A program made the position numbers and the translations under genes. From Actinomycetaceae bacterium MB13-C1-2 (GTDB taxonomy: Bacteria > Actinomycetota > Actinomycetes > Actinomycetales > Actinomycetaceae): DNA of 64,000 nt. Where the stretch lies: NCBI GenBank assembly GCA_035621235.1, contig CP141731.1, positions 1,674,001 to 1,738,000 on the forward strand, written 5' to 3'. Below are positions 17,501-25,540 of this stretch, piece by piece; within the stretch, counting starts at the first letter, position 1, and each line of letters opens with the position of its first letter. The notes under the pieces are model-generated. The model ran no database searches, was not told the DNA's origin, and saw nothing but the letters and a program-made list of their open reading frames with translations.

Positions 17501-18559
17501 CTACTTCTGAGCCTCGAACGCTTGTTTTAGCCCGGAGAGAACGTCCATGTATGCGTAGATGTCCTCGGTCAGGTAGTAGTCGGCGGGCATAATGTATATG
17601 GCTTGGTTAACGACTGCAGGGGTTGCTGCGAGAGATGCGGAACCATTGATCAACTCAAGGGCGGGAGTGGTTTCCTCTCCATCGCTACCGGCGAAGGCCG
17701 CGTCGCGGTCAAGAACCAAGTAGAAGTCGGGGTTCGATTCCGCGATTGCTTCGAGGGAGATATCGTCGCCCTGGTGATTGGTTGAGCCATCCTGATCGAG
17801 TGCGGGCGTTAGTCCCAATAGCGAGAAGTAGATGGACGCGCCGCGACCATCGGTCGGGTTAGAGTAGCGGATCTCGTTGCCGCTTGTGACCAGCCCCATC
17901 ACCGTCATTGCCGGATCGTAGGCCGCTTTGGTCTCCTCCAGCGACGTGTGGAACTGATCTACCAACTCGGTCGCCTTATCCTGCATACAGAAGATTTCGC
18001 CGAGCATCTGTGTGCTTGCCACAGCGTACTCATCCGCCGTCATCTCGTTGTTAGTGGTGTCGATGAAGGCGGCGCCCGGGGCGGCATCCTTCAGTGCGTC
18101 TGCGTGGTCACCGTAGCGGTATCCACTGATGATGACTGTCGGGTCGGCTTCGATCACCTTGGTGAAGTCCGGTTCGCCGTGGGAACCAGTGTCAAGGATT
18201 GAGTCGTCGTCCTTCATCGGGTTGTTGGGACTCATTAGGGTCCGCGGGGCGGCTGTCGGCTGAATACCCCAGTCAGCGATAGTGGCGAACATGCGGTTGT
18301 CAGTCACAACCACGGAGTCAACGCTCTCCACCGTGACTTCGTTGCCAGCCATGTCCGTTACGGTGACGGGATATGTGCACGACTCTGCGGCGGTGTCTTC
18401 GGCTGCTTCCTCGACATCGGAAGTAGCCGACTCCGCGGATGCCTCGGACTCACCCGCAGCCGGGGCGTTGCTGGAACAGCCAGCGGTCAGAACTAGGGCA
18501 GAGACTGCGGCCAGTGTTGCGTAAACGCGCCGCACGGGCAGGCGAGTACTTCTACTCAT
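17501..18559 (-). CDS. Siderophore-binding lipoprotein of iron ABC transporter
   Basis: This 352-residue substrate-binding protein of the FepB/CeuE (TroA-like) fold has a lipoprotein signal ending ALVLTAGCSS, then an acidic Ala/Glu/Ser linker. The binding domain shows VVVTDNRMFATIADWGI, TVIISGYRYG and DFYLVLDRDAA. It would capture a ferric siderophore outside the membrane and pass it to the two FecCD permeases downstream. The ATG at 18559 is preferred (GGAGG eight bases upstream); a longer frame to 18634 has no signal peptide at its start. An IdeR box lies 111 bases upstream. Confidence 0.9.
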   Translation of the reverse strand: MSRSTRLPVRRVYATLAAVSALVLTAGCSSNAPAAGESEASAESATSDVEEAAEDTAAESCTYPVTVTDMAGNEVTVESVDSVVVTDNRMFATIADWGIQPTAAPRTLMSPNNPMKDDDSILDTGSHGEPDFTKVIEADPTVIISGYRYGDHADALKDAAPGAAFIDTTNNEMTADEYAVASTQMLGEIFCMQDKATELVDQFHTSLEETKAAYDPAMTVMGLVTSGNEIRYSNPTDGRGASIYFSLLGLTPALDQDGSTNHQGDDISLEAIAESNPDFYLVLDRDAAFAGSDGEETTPALELINGSASLAATPAVVNQAIYIMPADYYLTEDIYAYMDVLSGLKQAFEAQK

Positions 18560-18669
18560 GTGTAAAGCCTCCAAATTGGATTGTGCGTGGGGCGAGCAGT
18601 GGCCCAGCCCCCGACGGTCGATGAGGGGTTCCAAACAACCAGGTCAGAACCCTGTTCCGTTCGTGGAAC

Positions 18670-18696
18670 TTAGGTAAGCCTAACCTAATAGGTTAG
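18670..18696. promoter_or_regulatory. IdeR/DtxR iron box with overlapping second palindrome
   Basis: TTAGGTAAGCCTAACCTAA at 18670-18688 differs at one position from the 19-bp IdeR/DtxR consensus. A second perfect palindrome, CTAACCTA-A-TAGGTTAG at 18680-18696, overlaps its right half, so two dimers could bind. The site lies between the divergent binding-protein gene and the hypothetical gene at 18773. It should repress siderophore uptake when iron is plentiful. Confidence 0.88.
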
Positions 18697-18772
18697 GTTA
18701 GTTTCAAGAGAATGTGAGATAGGTGGCCCCCCGGCCAGGGTGTTCGAACGCGGACGAGGATAGAGTTGTTCA

Positions 18773-19210
18773 ATGACTACCGACAGCCAGCATTTCGCGC
18801 AGTTGCAAGCAAACGCTGCAAGGCTGAAGCGCCAGATGTTATTGGATGCTCAGGAAGCAGAAAGTGCTAAGGCGGCAGAGTTCTTGCACCAGTTTGTCCA
18901 AAGTGCGGCGGAGAAGGGTCTGATGCCTGAACCGTTGTTTGCTAGAGGATACGGCGGCAAGGGCAGAGCAAAGACACCGCTAAAGGGTTGGTACTTGAAG
19001 AACGACCACTCGCTTGCAGTGGATACTGAGGGAAACTACTACATCTTGACCGCCGATCTCTCGGTGCTAGATCGGCTCCGGGGAATAAGGCCGCAGCCCT
19101 CTCCGCCTCCACTCGTTCTAAGCCAGGGCGGACGCGATGGTGAGTCGATGGACCTGACAGTGAAGCTAAGCGAGATTCTGCCTACTTGGCGACGAGGAGA
19201 GGGCTGCTAG
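18773..19210 (+). CDS. Conserved hypothetical protein
   Basis: A 145-residue soluble protein of unknown function. The N-terminal ~45 residues are a charged Ala/Gln/Glu-rich helix; the middle holds GWYLKNDHSLAVDTEGNYYILTA, a compact beta-rich segment, followed by a Pro-rich stretch. It resembles small actinobacterial hypothetical proteins but no named domain is recognised. Its start is 77 bases from the IdeR box, so iron control is possible. The CapA-like gene follows after 2 bases. Confidence 0.6.
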   Translation: MTTDSQHFAQLQANAARLKRQMLLDAQEAESAKAAEFLHQFVQSAAEKGLMPEPLFARGYGGKGRAKTPLKGWYLKNDHSLAVDTEGNYYILTADLSVLDRLRGIRPQPSPPPLVLSQGGRDGESMDLTVKLSEILPTWRRGEGC

Positions 19211-19212
19211 CG

Positions 19213-20544
19213 ATGCCGACAACAGGGGCGAGACATGCGAGTGTGACTCAGACGAAGTCAGGTGGTTTGCGTCCTCTTTTGATCATCCTGATCGTTGCGT
19301 CGCTTCTGGCCCTCGTCGGAGGCGGAGTCTGGATGCTGTTGCGGGGCGGAGTTGAGACCCAGCCGGACGGGGGGATTGCTGCCACGCAGTCTGGGCAGCA
19401 GTCCGAGGCGGATCCGCTTCCAGAACCACAGTCTGAACCCGCTGTTGCGCCAGAACCCGAGCTGGCACCAGTGGATTTCACCATCGCGGCGGGCGGGGAC
19501 ATCCTGCTACACAACACGGTTTTTTGGGCGTCTCAGGAGGCAGATGGGCGTTACAACCTCTCAAGACTGCTCTCTACGACCGCCGCCTATGTTGAGGGAG
19601 CGGATTTGGCTCTGTGTCAAATGGAAGTTCCGATTGCGCAGGCTGGTCAGGAGCCGTCAAACTACCCGTTGTTCGCCGCGCCGTATGAGACGGCGGAGGA
19701 ACTGAAGGAGGCTGGTTGGGATGGTTGCTCAACCGCCAGCAACCATTCGGTGGACTGGGGTTTTGCGGGTCTTACAAACACTCTCGATCGGTTCGACGAG
19801 GCCGGGTTGGGGCATGCTGGTACGGCGCGCTCGGCCGAGGAGCTTCAAGCCCCTCAGTATTACGAGATCGAGAAGGATGGACAGACCCTGACTGTCGCGC
19901 ACATCTCTTTCGCGAACAATCTTAACGGAATGGAGATTCCCGCCGAAGCTCCGTGGTCGATCAACCTAAATGACATTCAAATGGTCCTCGAACAGGCGAA
20001 GCAGGCCCGAGACGACGGAGCGGACCTAGTTATTGTCTCTTACCACTGTTGCGCAGTTGAGTACACCTCGATTCCCGAAGACCTTCAGGTTTCTACTGCG
20101 CAGGCACTGGGCGAGTCGGGGTTAGTTGACATCATGATTTCGCACCACGCGCACGTTCCCAAACCGATCGATCGGGTGCCTGGTGGGCCGAACGGCGATG
20201 GAATGTGGGTCGCGTACGGTACGGGGAACTTCATCTCTGACCAAGACGAGAACTGCTGTGTTCCCGAGTCCAATGTCGGTGTTCTGGTTTTCTTTGAGGT
20301 TCAAAAGGCCGCCGATGGGGTAGTAACGGTTCCCGACGCATCCTGGTCGGCTGTTATGACCGAGAGGAAGTATGGCTACTACACCCGCGTCATTACAGCC
20401 GACGGTGCCGCTGACAGTCCGGTTCCCCTTGACGAGATCCAGTGGCGCCATCAAATGGTGGCCGACGTGATGAGCGAAGGACTCGGGTCGGAGCGGGGAG
20501 GGCCTCCCGTGGAGCCTGGAGTAACGACCGTCGTGGTCCAATGA
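19213..20544 (+). CDS. CapA-family metallophosphoesterase-like protein
   Basis: About 443 residues. One N-terminal membrane anchor (LLIILIVASLLALVGGGVWM) is followed by a Pro/Glu/Gln-rich spacer and then the CapA (PGA_cap) fold from residue ~85. Its conserved pieces are TIAAGGDILLH, STASNHSVDWGFAGL, VIVSYHCCAVEY, MISHHAHVPKPI and YGTGNFISDQ. CapA/PgsA proteins take part in poly-gamma-glutamate capsule export or related envelope functions; no capB/capC partners are nearby, so the role is open. ATG 19213 is preceded by GAGGAGAGGG; a TTG further upstream is less likely. Confidence 0.82.
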   Translation: MPTTGARHASVTQTKSGGLRPLLIILIVASLLALVGGGVWMLLRGGVETQPDGGIAATQSGQQSEADPLPEPQSEPAVAPEPELAPVDFTIAAGGDILLHNTVFWASQEADGRYNLSRLLSTTAAYVEGADLALCQMEVPIAQAGQEPSNYPLFAAPYETAEELKEAGWDGCSTASNHSVDWGFAGLTNTLDRFDEAGLGHAGTARSAEELQAPQYYEIEKDGQTLTVAHISFANNLNGMEIPAEAPWSINLNDIQMVLEQAKQARDDGADLVIVSYHCCAVEYTSIPEDLQVSTAQALGESGLVDIMISHHAHVPKPIDRVPGGPNGDGMWVAYGTGNFISDQDENCCVPESNVGVLVFFEVQKAADGVVTVPDASWSAVMTERKYGYYTRVITADGAADSPVPLDEIQWRHQMVADVMSEGLGSERGGPPVEPGVTTVVVQ

Positions 20545-20597
20545 GTCTGTTGCTCGCGATTTACCAGGTCCTCCGCGCCTACCCACGTTGCCTTACA

Positions 20598-20638
20598 TTC
20601 TACATCTGTAGTACGGTAGATAAACTACAGATGTAGAA
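20598..20638. promoter_or_regulatory. BlaI-type operator, 15-bp inverted repeat
   Basis: TTCTACATCTGTAGT at 20598-20612 and its perfect complement at 20624-20638 are separated by 11 bases. Each arm contains a TACA..TGTA half-palindrome typical of BlaI/MecI repressor sites. It lies 64 bases before the His-rich secreted protein gene; a related box (22766-22795) precedes blaI itself, suggesting shared control. Confidence 0.75.
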
Positions 20639-20701
20639 CGGTTCAATCCGAGGTGTGATGACTCGGTCGTTCTGCGATTAGTGCGATTAGGAGGTATGGA
20701 A

Positions 20702-21136
20702 ATGGGGAGATTGGGAGGCAGAACCAGCGGACTTGTGGCCGTGGCGCTGTTGGCGTTGGGCGGAACCGTCGGTACAGGCACGGTTGCGAGCGCGACCATG
20801 ATTGATTCTGTGACACCGGCGGTAGTCGCTTGGGAGTGTCCGCGCCAGGATGGAGTGCCGCAAGGAAGCGGTCTGCAAGATGGGACAGGACCGCATCACG
20901 GTAGTGGGCTCCGTGACGGTAGCAGCCCTCATCATGGTCAGGACATCGGACTCCGTGATGGTAGTGGTCGTTACCACAGTAGCGGAACCGCGCAGAGCTC
21001 AAACCTCGGAACGAATCAAGCAACAGGTACATCAGAGACGGGCGAGGTAGCGGTGCAACGGGGCGAGTGTCCCCGAATCTGTCCTAACGTGGGAACCGGG
21101 CTTCATAGAGGCCACCGTCACGCATCCGTTTACTGA
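20702..21136 (+). CDS. Secreted His/Gly-rich repeat protein
   Basis: A 144-residue protein with no recognised family. A Sec signal peptide (GLVAVALLALGGTVGTGTVASA) is followed by a low-complexity core of about three repeats, GSGLQDGTGPHH, GSGLRDGSSPHH and GLRDGSGRYHS, and a C-terminus with ECPRICPN and a final HRGHRHASVY. The paired Cys and many His suggest metal binding, by inference only. ATG 20702 is chosen because AGGAGG is seven bases upstream; an ATG at 20696 is too close. A strong BlaI-like operator lies just upstream, tying it to the adjacent blaI/M56 operon on the opposite strand. Confidence 0.65.
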   Translation: MGRLGGRTSGLVAVALLALGGTVGTGTVASATMIDSVTPAVVAWECPRQDGVPQGSGLQDGTGPHHGSGLRDGSSPHHGQDIGLRDGSGRYHSSGTAQSSNLGTNQATGTSETGEVAVQRGECPRICPNVGTGLHRGHRHASVY

Positions 21137-21150
21137 CGTACTCTGGTTGC

Positions 21151-22383
21151 CTAGTGGGAGCCGTGAGTTCCACTGGCTCCCACTCGATGCTTGTGTTGCC
21201 ACCCATTTGACTCGGAAGATGTGCCGTCATGAGACTCGGGCTCGGTTGTGCCTTCTTCTGCGGGGACAGTGTTGCTCTCGAGAGTGCCAGTGCTCTCCCG
21301 ATCGGGGTTGGCGCCCTCGTCCGCAGTTTCCTCGGTGAGGTTGGATAGGTCGGGCACTTCTGAGTGTCGCGTGGACTCGGTGGTGTCTGTGTCTGAAGCG
21401 TCGAAGACAGTATCCAACGTGGTTTCGGAGCTAGGGGAACTGTCGCCCCAAGCAACTGGAACCCCCAGTCCAGCGAGTAGCACTACCGTGGCGATAACTG
21501 TCTCTCTCCCCACCCGGCGTCCTCGTGTGCCGAGAGCCGATGACACTCGGTTCGCCAGTGCCCGTGACCCTGGCAGTAGGGCGACTGATGTCAAGGGACG
21601 AACGCCGTGGGACGCGGAGGCGGTGACCAAGAGCTGCGCATAGTCACACCTCTGCTCGGTGTTGGCATCCGCTAGAGCTGTCTGGTCGCAGGCAATTTCC
21701 GCTGCCTCAGCAGAGTTCTTGGCTGCCAATCTCAGCAGAGGATTCCACCACTGCAGGGCGACCACCACGTTCAGCGCTAGCCGAGTTAGCGTATCGTGAC
21801 GTCGAATATGTGCTAGTTCGTGGCGAAGCACGAAACGCGAGTGGAATCGGGGATCGGCGGGCAATAGCAGCCGCGGGCGAATGATGCCTACGACCGCGGG
21901 TGAGTCTAGCCCGCAGATCAGTACAACGGAAGGTCGATACGACAGATTCAGGCGGTCCGATTCGCGCTCAATCTGAGTCAGCAGATCTGCACTCGCGGGC
22001 AGTGTCCCCGCCTGGCGCACGTGTCTCCTTAGCCGTAAATGCTGCACCACTAGGATGCCGAGGGCGATCACAGTCCCCGTTGCCCAGAGACCAATCAGTA
22101 GCGGAAGTAGCCACTCGGTCGAAGTGGATGCCGTCATTGAAGCGGAATCCAAGGCAGTTCCCTGAAGTGCTCTCGCTTCGGATGCGGGCAACGCACGCCC
22201 CGGAATAGCTAAGATTTCAGGACGAAAAGGAAAAAGCCACGCCACGGCGATCAGTGTCCAGCTGGTGCTCAGGGCGGCGCCACGGTAGCGTCCTCGCAAT
22301 AGGAAGGTGGCGATGCTCAACGTCAAAGTGAGGGCAGTCATGACAGCTACCCATAGAACCAGACTTTGGACGAGGCTAGTCAT
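21151..22383 (-). CDS. M56-family membrane metallopeptidase (BlaR1-like, sensor domain absent)
   Basis: A 410-residue polytopic protein. Three to four N-terminal membrane helices precede the zinc protease motif HELAHIRRHDTLTRL, then LQWWNPLLRLAAKNSAEAAEIACDQTAL, the M56 signature of BlaR1/MecR1. A last membrane helix (VIATVVLLAGLGVPVAW) precedes a ~95-residue extracellular tail rich in Ser, Thr and Glu. The penicillin-binding sensor domain of true BlaR1 is missing, so the inducer is unlikely to be sensed the same way. Its ATG overlaps the blaI stop; the pair should act as protease and target repressor. Confidence 0.85.
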   Translation of the reverse strand: MTSLVQSLVLWVAVMTALTLTLSIATFLLRGRYRGAALSTSWTLIAVAWLFPFRPEILAIPGRALPASEARALQGTALDSASMTASTSTEWLLPLLIGLWATGTVIALGILVVQHLRLRRHVRQAGTLPASADLLTQIERESDRLNLSYRPSVVLICGLDSPAVVGIIRPRLLLPADPRFHSRFVLRHELAHIRRHDTLTRLALNVVVALQWWNPLLRLAAKNSAEAAEIACDQTALADANTEQRCDYAQLLVTASASHGVRPLTSVALLPGSRALANRVSSALGTRGRRVGRETVIATVVLLAGLGVPVAWGDSSPSSETTLDTVFDASDTDTTESTRHSEVPDLSNLTEETADEGANPDRESTGTLESNTVPAEEGTTEPESHDGTSSESNGWQHKHRVGASGTHGSH

Positions 22384-22756
22384 CTTCCGTTCGCCTCGCC
22401 TCTATCCAGGCTGAAAGCTCGTGGATGTCCCGCTCCGAGACGGTGCCTTGATCTGCGAACGCGGCCACCAGTCCCTTCAGTGAAAATCCTGCGTGCTTCG
22501 AAGCAAAACTGCGGGCTTCAGCACTCATGTATTCGCCGCGGTCCACAATGGCGGCGTAGTTGATCTCTCGTCCGGTACGCGTTTTTGAAACGAATCCGCG
22601 CTCGCAGAGTCGAGTAAGGAAGGTCGAGACTGTTTGGATCTTCCAGACGTGGGAGTCCGAGAGCGCGTTAACGACCTCTCTGGATGTCATGGTCGACCCC
22701 GGCGAGTCCCATAGCACGTTCATGACTTCCAACTCTGCGTCGGGCAGTAGCTCCAT
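22376..22756 (-). CDS. blaI: BlaI/MecI/CopY-family transcriptional repressor
   Basis: The 126-residue protein has the winged-helix domain of the penicillinase-repressor family: ELEVMNVLWDSPGSTMTSREVV at the start and the recognition region VWKIQTVSTFLTRLCERGFV. The second half would form the dimer and cleavage region. It is co-transcribed with the M56 protease gene, an arrangement that lets the protease inactivate it. AGGAG precedes ATG 22756. Likely autoregulated through the box at 22766. Confidence 0.88.
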   Translation of the reverse strand: MELLPDAELEVMNVLWDSPGSTMTSREVVNALSDSHVWKIQTVSTFLTRLCERGFVSKTRTGREINYAAIVDRGEYMSAEARSFASKHAGFSLKGLVAAFADQGTVSERDIHELSAWIEARRTEDD

Positions 22757-22765
22757 CGGCGCTCC

Positions 22766-22795
22766 TTCTACATCTGTCGTACTGTCATGGTAGAA
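22766..22795. promoter_or_regulatory. Probable BlaI operator in front of blaI
   Basis: TTCTACATCTGTCGTAC begins at 22766 and matches the first arm of the operator at 20598 except for one base; GTAGAA at 22790-22795 closes an imperfect palindrome. It lies within 40 bases upstream of the blaI start on the minus strand. Confidence 0.65.
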
Positions 22796-22908
22796 CGCTC
22801 CGCTTCAGAGCACAATGATCATCACGCGCCAAAAGTCGCCGTTTGAAGAGACGCGCCTCGTTTCTGACGCGAATCAATCGGCCAGTAGAGTCAATCACCA
22901 GAGATATC

Positions 22909-22946
22909 AGAAACGGCCGACAACCCCGGGGTCGTCGGCCGTTTCT
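22909..22946 (-). terminator. Terminator downstream of tig
   Basis: A perfect 13-bp stem (AGAAACGGCCGAC / GTCGGCCGTTTCT) encloses a 12-base loop with CCCCGGGG. On the minus strand it stands right after the trigger factor stop and ends in GTTTCT. The U-run is short but the stem is very strong. Confidence 0.75.
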
Positions 22947-22958
22947 ATCCGGTCAGTG

Positions 22959-24320
22959 CTACTTGGACTCCCCGTCCAGGTCGTCAACGTTGAGCGAGAA
23001 GCTTCCGTCATCTTCTACAGCTTCCGCCGCTGCCGCGGCGGCTTCTGCCTCTGCTTGCGCGCGGTCGGTTGTGAAGTCGGTCAGATCAACCTCGTTGCCC
23101 TCGGTGTCCTTCACTTTTGCGTCGGCTAGCACAGACACCAAAGCCTTGGTCCGGGCGAGCTCACCGTACATGTTCTGAACCTGCTGCTGATCAGAGAACA
23201 TCTGGTTCAGGTCGATTCCGAAGTTGCGAGCAGTGGTCATCATGAAGTCGACGAGCTCCTGCTGACCGACCTGGATCTCGCGGTTTTGGGCAAGAGTGTC
23301 GAGGAAGATTTGCTGACGAATATCTTTTTCGATCCCCGCTTTCGTCTCTTCCTTTGCGTCCTCGTCGGCGTCCTCACCTACGCGGTGCTCTACCTCGTGA
23401 TCGACCACGGATGCGGGAAGCAGAATCTCGGTCTGGTCAAGTAGTCTGTCTAGAAGAATGTCGCGAGCCTGCAGCGCCTGAGCTCCGCGCTTGCCCTCTC
23501 GGACCTGTTTCTCGGTGTCCTCGCGCAGTTCCGCAGCGGTATCGAATTCGGAGACCATCTGTGCGAAGTCATCGTCAACCTCGGGGAGTTCGCGCTCTTT
23601 GACGCCATGGACGGTGACATTGATGGTGGCTTCTTTACCCGCGTGCTCTCCGCCAAGGATTGTTGAGGTAAAGGTGATGTCATCGCCAGATTTCGCGCCG
23701 CGCAGTGCCTCGTCCTGGCCTTCAAGCATCGTCCCAGAGCCGAGTTCGTAGGAGACGTCAGCAAGCTGATCGATCTCTTCATCGTCAACCGTTGCGGTGA
23801 TATCGAGAGTTAGGAAATCGCCGTCCTTTGCTTCGCGGTCGAGCGGCTTGAGAGTGGCGAAGCGGGTGCGCAACTCCATCAGTTCGGCATCGATGTCCTC
23901 GTCGGCGACCTCAATGGGATCAACCTCGAGTTCCAAGTCGGCCAAATCGGGAAGATCAAAGTCCGGAACAATATTCAGTATGGCTTCGAACTCTAGTTTG
24001 CCGCCCTGCTCGCCCTCAGTGTTCGGGACCGACTTTACGTCGACCTCGGGTTGAGCAAGGGGGCGCAGGTTGTTTTCGAGGATCGCCTGCGACAGGTACT
24101 CCGGAAGCACCTGATTGACTACCTGCTCGATTACCATTCCGCGACCAAAGCGTTGGTCGATCACACGGGGAGGAACGTGTCCCTGGCGGAAGCCAGGAAT
24201 GTTCACCTGGGATGCGATGTCCTTGTAGGCGGCATCCATTGCAGGCTTTAGCTCGTCATAGTCAACTTCGACAACCAGCTTGGCCTTTGTCGGCTCAAGT
24301 GTCTCTGCGGTGCTTTTCAC
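22959..24320 (-). CDS. tig: Trigger factor, ribosome-associated chaperone
   Basis: A 453-residue cytosolic chaperone and peptidyl-prolyl isomerase that binds nascent chains at the ribosome exit. The ribosome-binding signature is NIPGFRQGHVPPRVIDQRFG near residue 45; the FKBP-like domain spans about 160-250, followed by the long helical C-terminal arms and an Ala/Glu-rich tail. The GTG at 24320 has GGAG upstream; the extra upstream codons do not resemble the family. It precedes the clpP1-clpP2-clpX block in a common actinobacterial order, but on the opposite strand. Confidence 0.95.
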   Translation of the reverse strand: MKSTAETLEPTKAKLVVEVDYDELKPAMDAAYKDIASQVNIPGFRQGHVPPRVIDQRFGRGMVIEQVVNQVLPEYLSQAILENNLRPLAQPEVDVKSVPNTEGEQGGKLEFEAILNIVPDFDLPDLADLELEVDPIEVADEDIDAELMELRTRFATLKPLDREAKDGDFLTLDITATVDDEEIDQLADVSYELGSGTMLEGQDEALRGAKSGDDITFTSTILGGEHAGKEATINVTVHGVKERELPEVDDDFAQMVSEFDTAAELREDTEKQVREGKRGAQALQARDILLDRLLDQTEILLPASVVDHEVEHRVGEDADEDAKEETKAGIEKDIRQQIFLDTLAQNREIQVGQQELVDFMMTTARNFGIDLNQMFSDQQQVQNMYGELARTKALVSVLADAKVKDTEGNEVDLTDFTTDRAQAEAEAAAAAAEAVEDDGSFSLNVDDLDGESK

Positions 24321-24549
24321 GCGAAATACTCCAAGGTCTAGTTCTGTAGGGGCCGGTTTGGGACGGTCCCGCCTCGTGGGCCGCCAGACTTGGCGAGTCC
24401 ACAACCCTCACAATGCTACGGCAGGGTCCAAGTAAACCCCTCACTGATCGAGGCGGCTGTAACGTATTCCTCGCCCGCAACGGGTCCAAGTGGAGTTGCG
24501 CAAGGACGATCAAGCTATAGTATGGAGGTCGTCTCCAAACGGAGCTACT

Positions 24550-24623
24550 GCGGATGTAGCTCAATGGTAGAGCCTCTGCCTTCCAAGCAGATGGTGCGGG
24601 TTCGATTCCCGTCATCCGCTCCA
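24550..24623 (+). tRNA. tRNA-Gly(TCC)
   Basis: Acceptor arms GCGGATG and CATCCGC pair perfectly; the D-loop has AATGGTAGA, the anticodon loop CTTCCAA gives TCC, and the T-loop is GTTCGATTC. CCA is encoded at 24621-24623. A small hairpin CCACCC-AGA-GGGTGG follows. A TATAGT -10 box lies at 24516. Confidence 0.95.
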
Positions 24624-24711
24624 AGTACCTGAGGCCACCCAGAGGGTGGGTGTGCAGTTGTTCAGTGTGACAGTAATCCAATGGGGGAACCGCCGGCCGC
24701 GGCTGCGGTAG

Positions 24712-24744
24712 GGATCCCATCATCTGTTCCAGGTAACTGTGGCC
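24712..24744 (+). repeat. Diverged copy of the tRNA-Gly 3' end and flank
   Basis: This 33-base stretch matches 24604-24636 (tRNA T-arm, acceptor 3' strand, CCA and the flanking bases) at 25 of 33 positions, 108 bases downstream. No full second tRNA can be folded here. The rest of 24624-24916 shows no gene. Confidence 0.5.
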
Positions 24745-24916
24745 CCACCCTGGGTTGTCCCGTTGCCGCGGGCGAGTGCATGCCTATGCGCCTTCGGCGA
24801 AATGATCATCTGAGACGGGCATCCAGCACCCGGTTTGGGCTAGTTTGATTGCAGATACCTTCTCCGAGTATTAAGCGATACCGGACAAGGCCGTATTGGA
24901 AGGAGTCCCGATTCCC

Positions 24917-25528
24917 ATGGATTCACAAATGCGTGCAGCGCAGGGCGAGATCGTTGGTCTGGCCGACAACGTCTACAAGCAACTAATGAAGGAACGCATC
25001 ATCTGGCTTGGTGGGGAGGTACGCGATGACAGCGCCAATGCTGTCTGCGCACAGTTGCTGCTGCTCGCGGCCGAAAGCCCCGACGAGGACATTTATCTCT
25101 ACATCAACAGTCCCGGCGGTTCGGTAACTGCTGGAATGGCCATCTACGACACCATGCAGTACGTGAAGCCCGACGTGGCCACCGTCGGTATGGGCCTTGC
25201 GGCTTCGATGGGTCAGTTCCTGCTGACTGCTGGGACGCCCGGCAAACGTTTTATTACGCCCCATACTCGTGTCCTCATGCATCAACCTCTGGGCGGAGCC
25301 GGAGGTTCCGCAACCGACATCCGCATCAACGCCGACCTCATCCTCCAGATGAAGAAGGAACTCGCGGAGATTATTGCGGAGAACACGGGCAAATCAGTTG
25401 AACAGATTGAGCGAGATTCGGATCGCGACAAGTGGTTCAATGCGCAAGAGGCGCTCGACTATGGATTCGTGGATCATATCGTCACGCAGCCGCAGCTCAT
25501 CGGACGCAAGAACGACTCGGCGGAGTAG
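24917..25528 (+). CDS. clpP1: ATP-dependent Clp protease proteolytic subunit 1
   Basis: Serine protease subunit of 203 residues forming part of the heteromeric ClpP1P2 barrel. The catalytic Ser is in [12 protein letters not shown], His in [10 protein letters not shown], and Asp in the [10 protein letters not shown] segment. The ATG at 24917 follows AAGGAG by 11 bases; an in-frame TTG at 24896 is less likely. clpP2 starts 12 bases after its stop, so the two are co-transcribed. Confidence 0.95.
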   Translation: MDSQMRAAQGEIVGLADNVYKQLMKERIIWLGGEVRDDSANAVCAQLLLLAAESPDEDIYLYINSPGGSVTAGMAIYDTMQYVKPDVATVGMGLAASMGQFLLTAGTPGKRFITPHTRVLMHQPLGGAGGSATDIRINADLILQMKKELAEIIAENTGKSVEQIERDSDRDKWFNAQEALDYGFVDHIVTQPQLIGRKNDSAE

Positions 25529-25540
25529 GGAGGAAACAAA

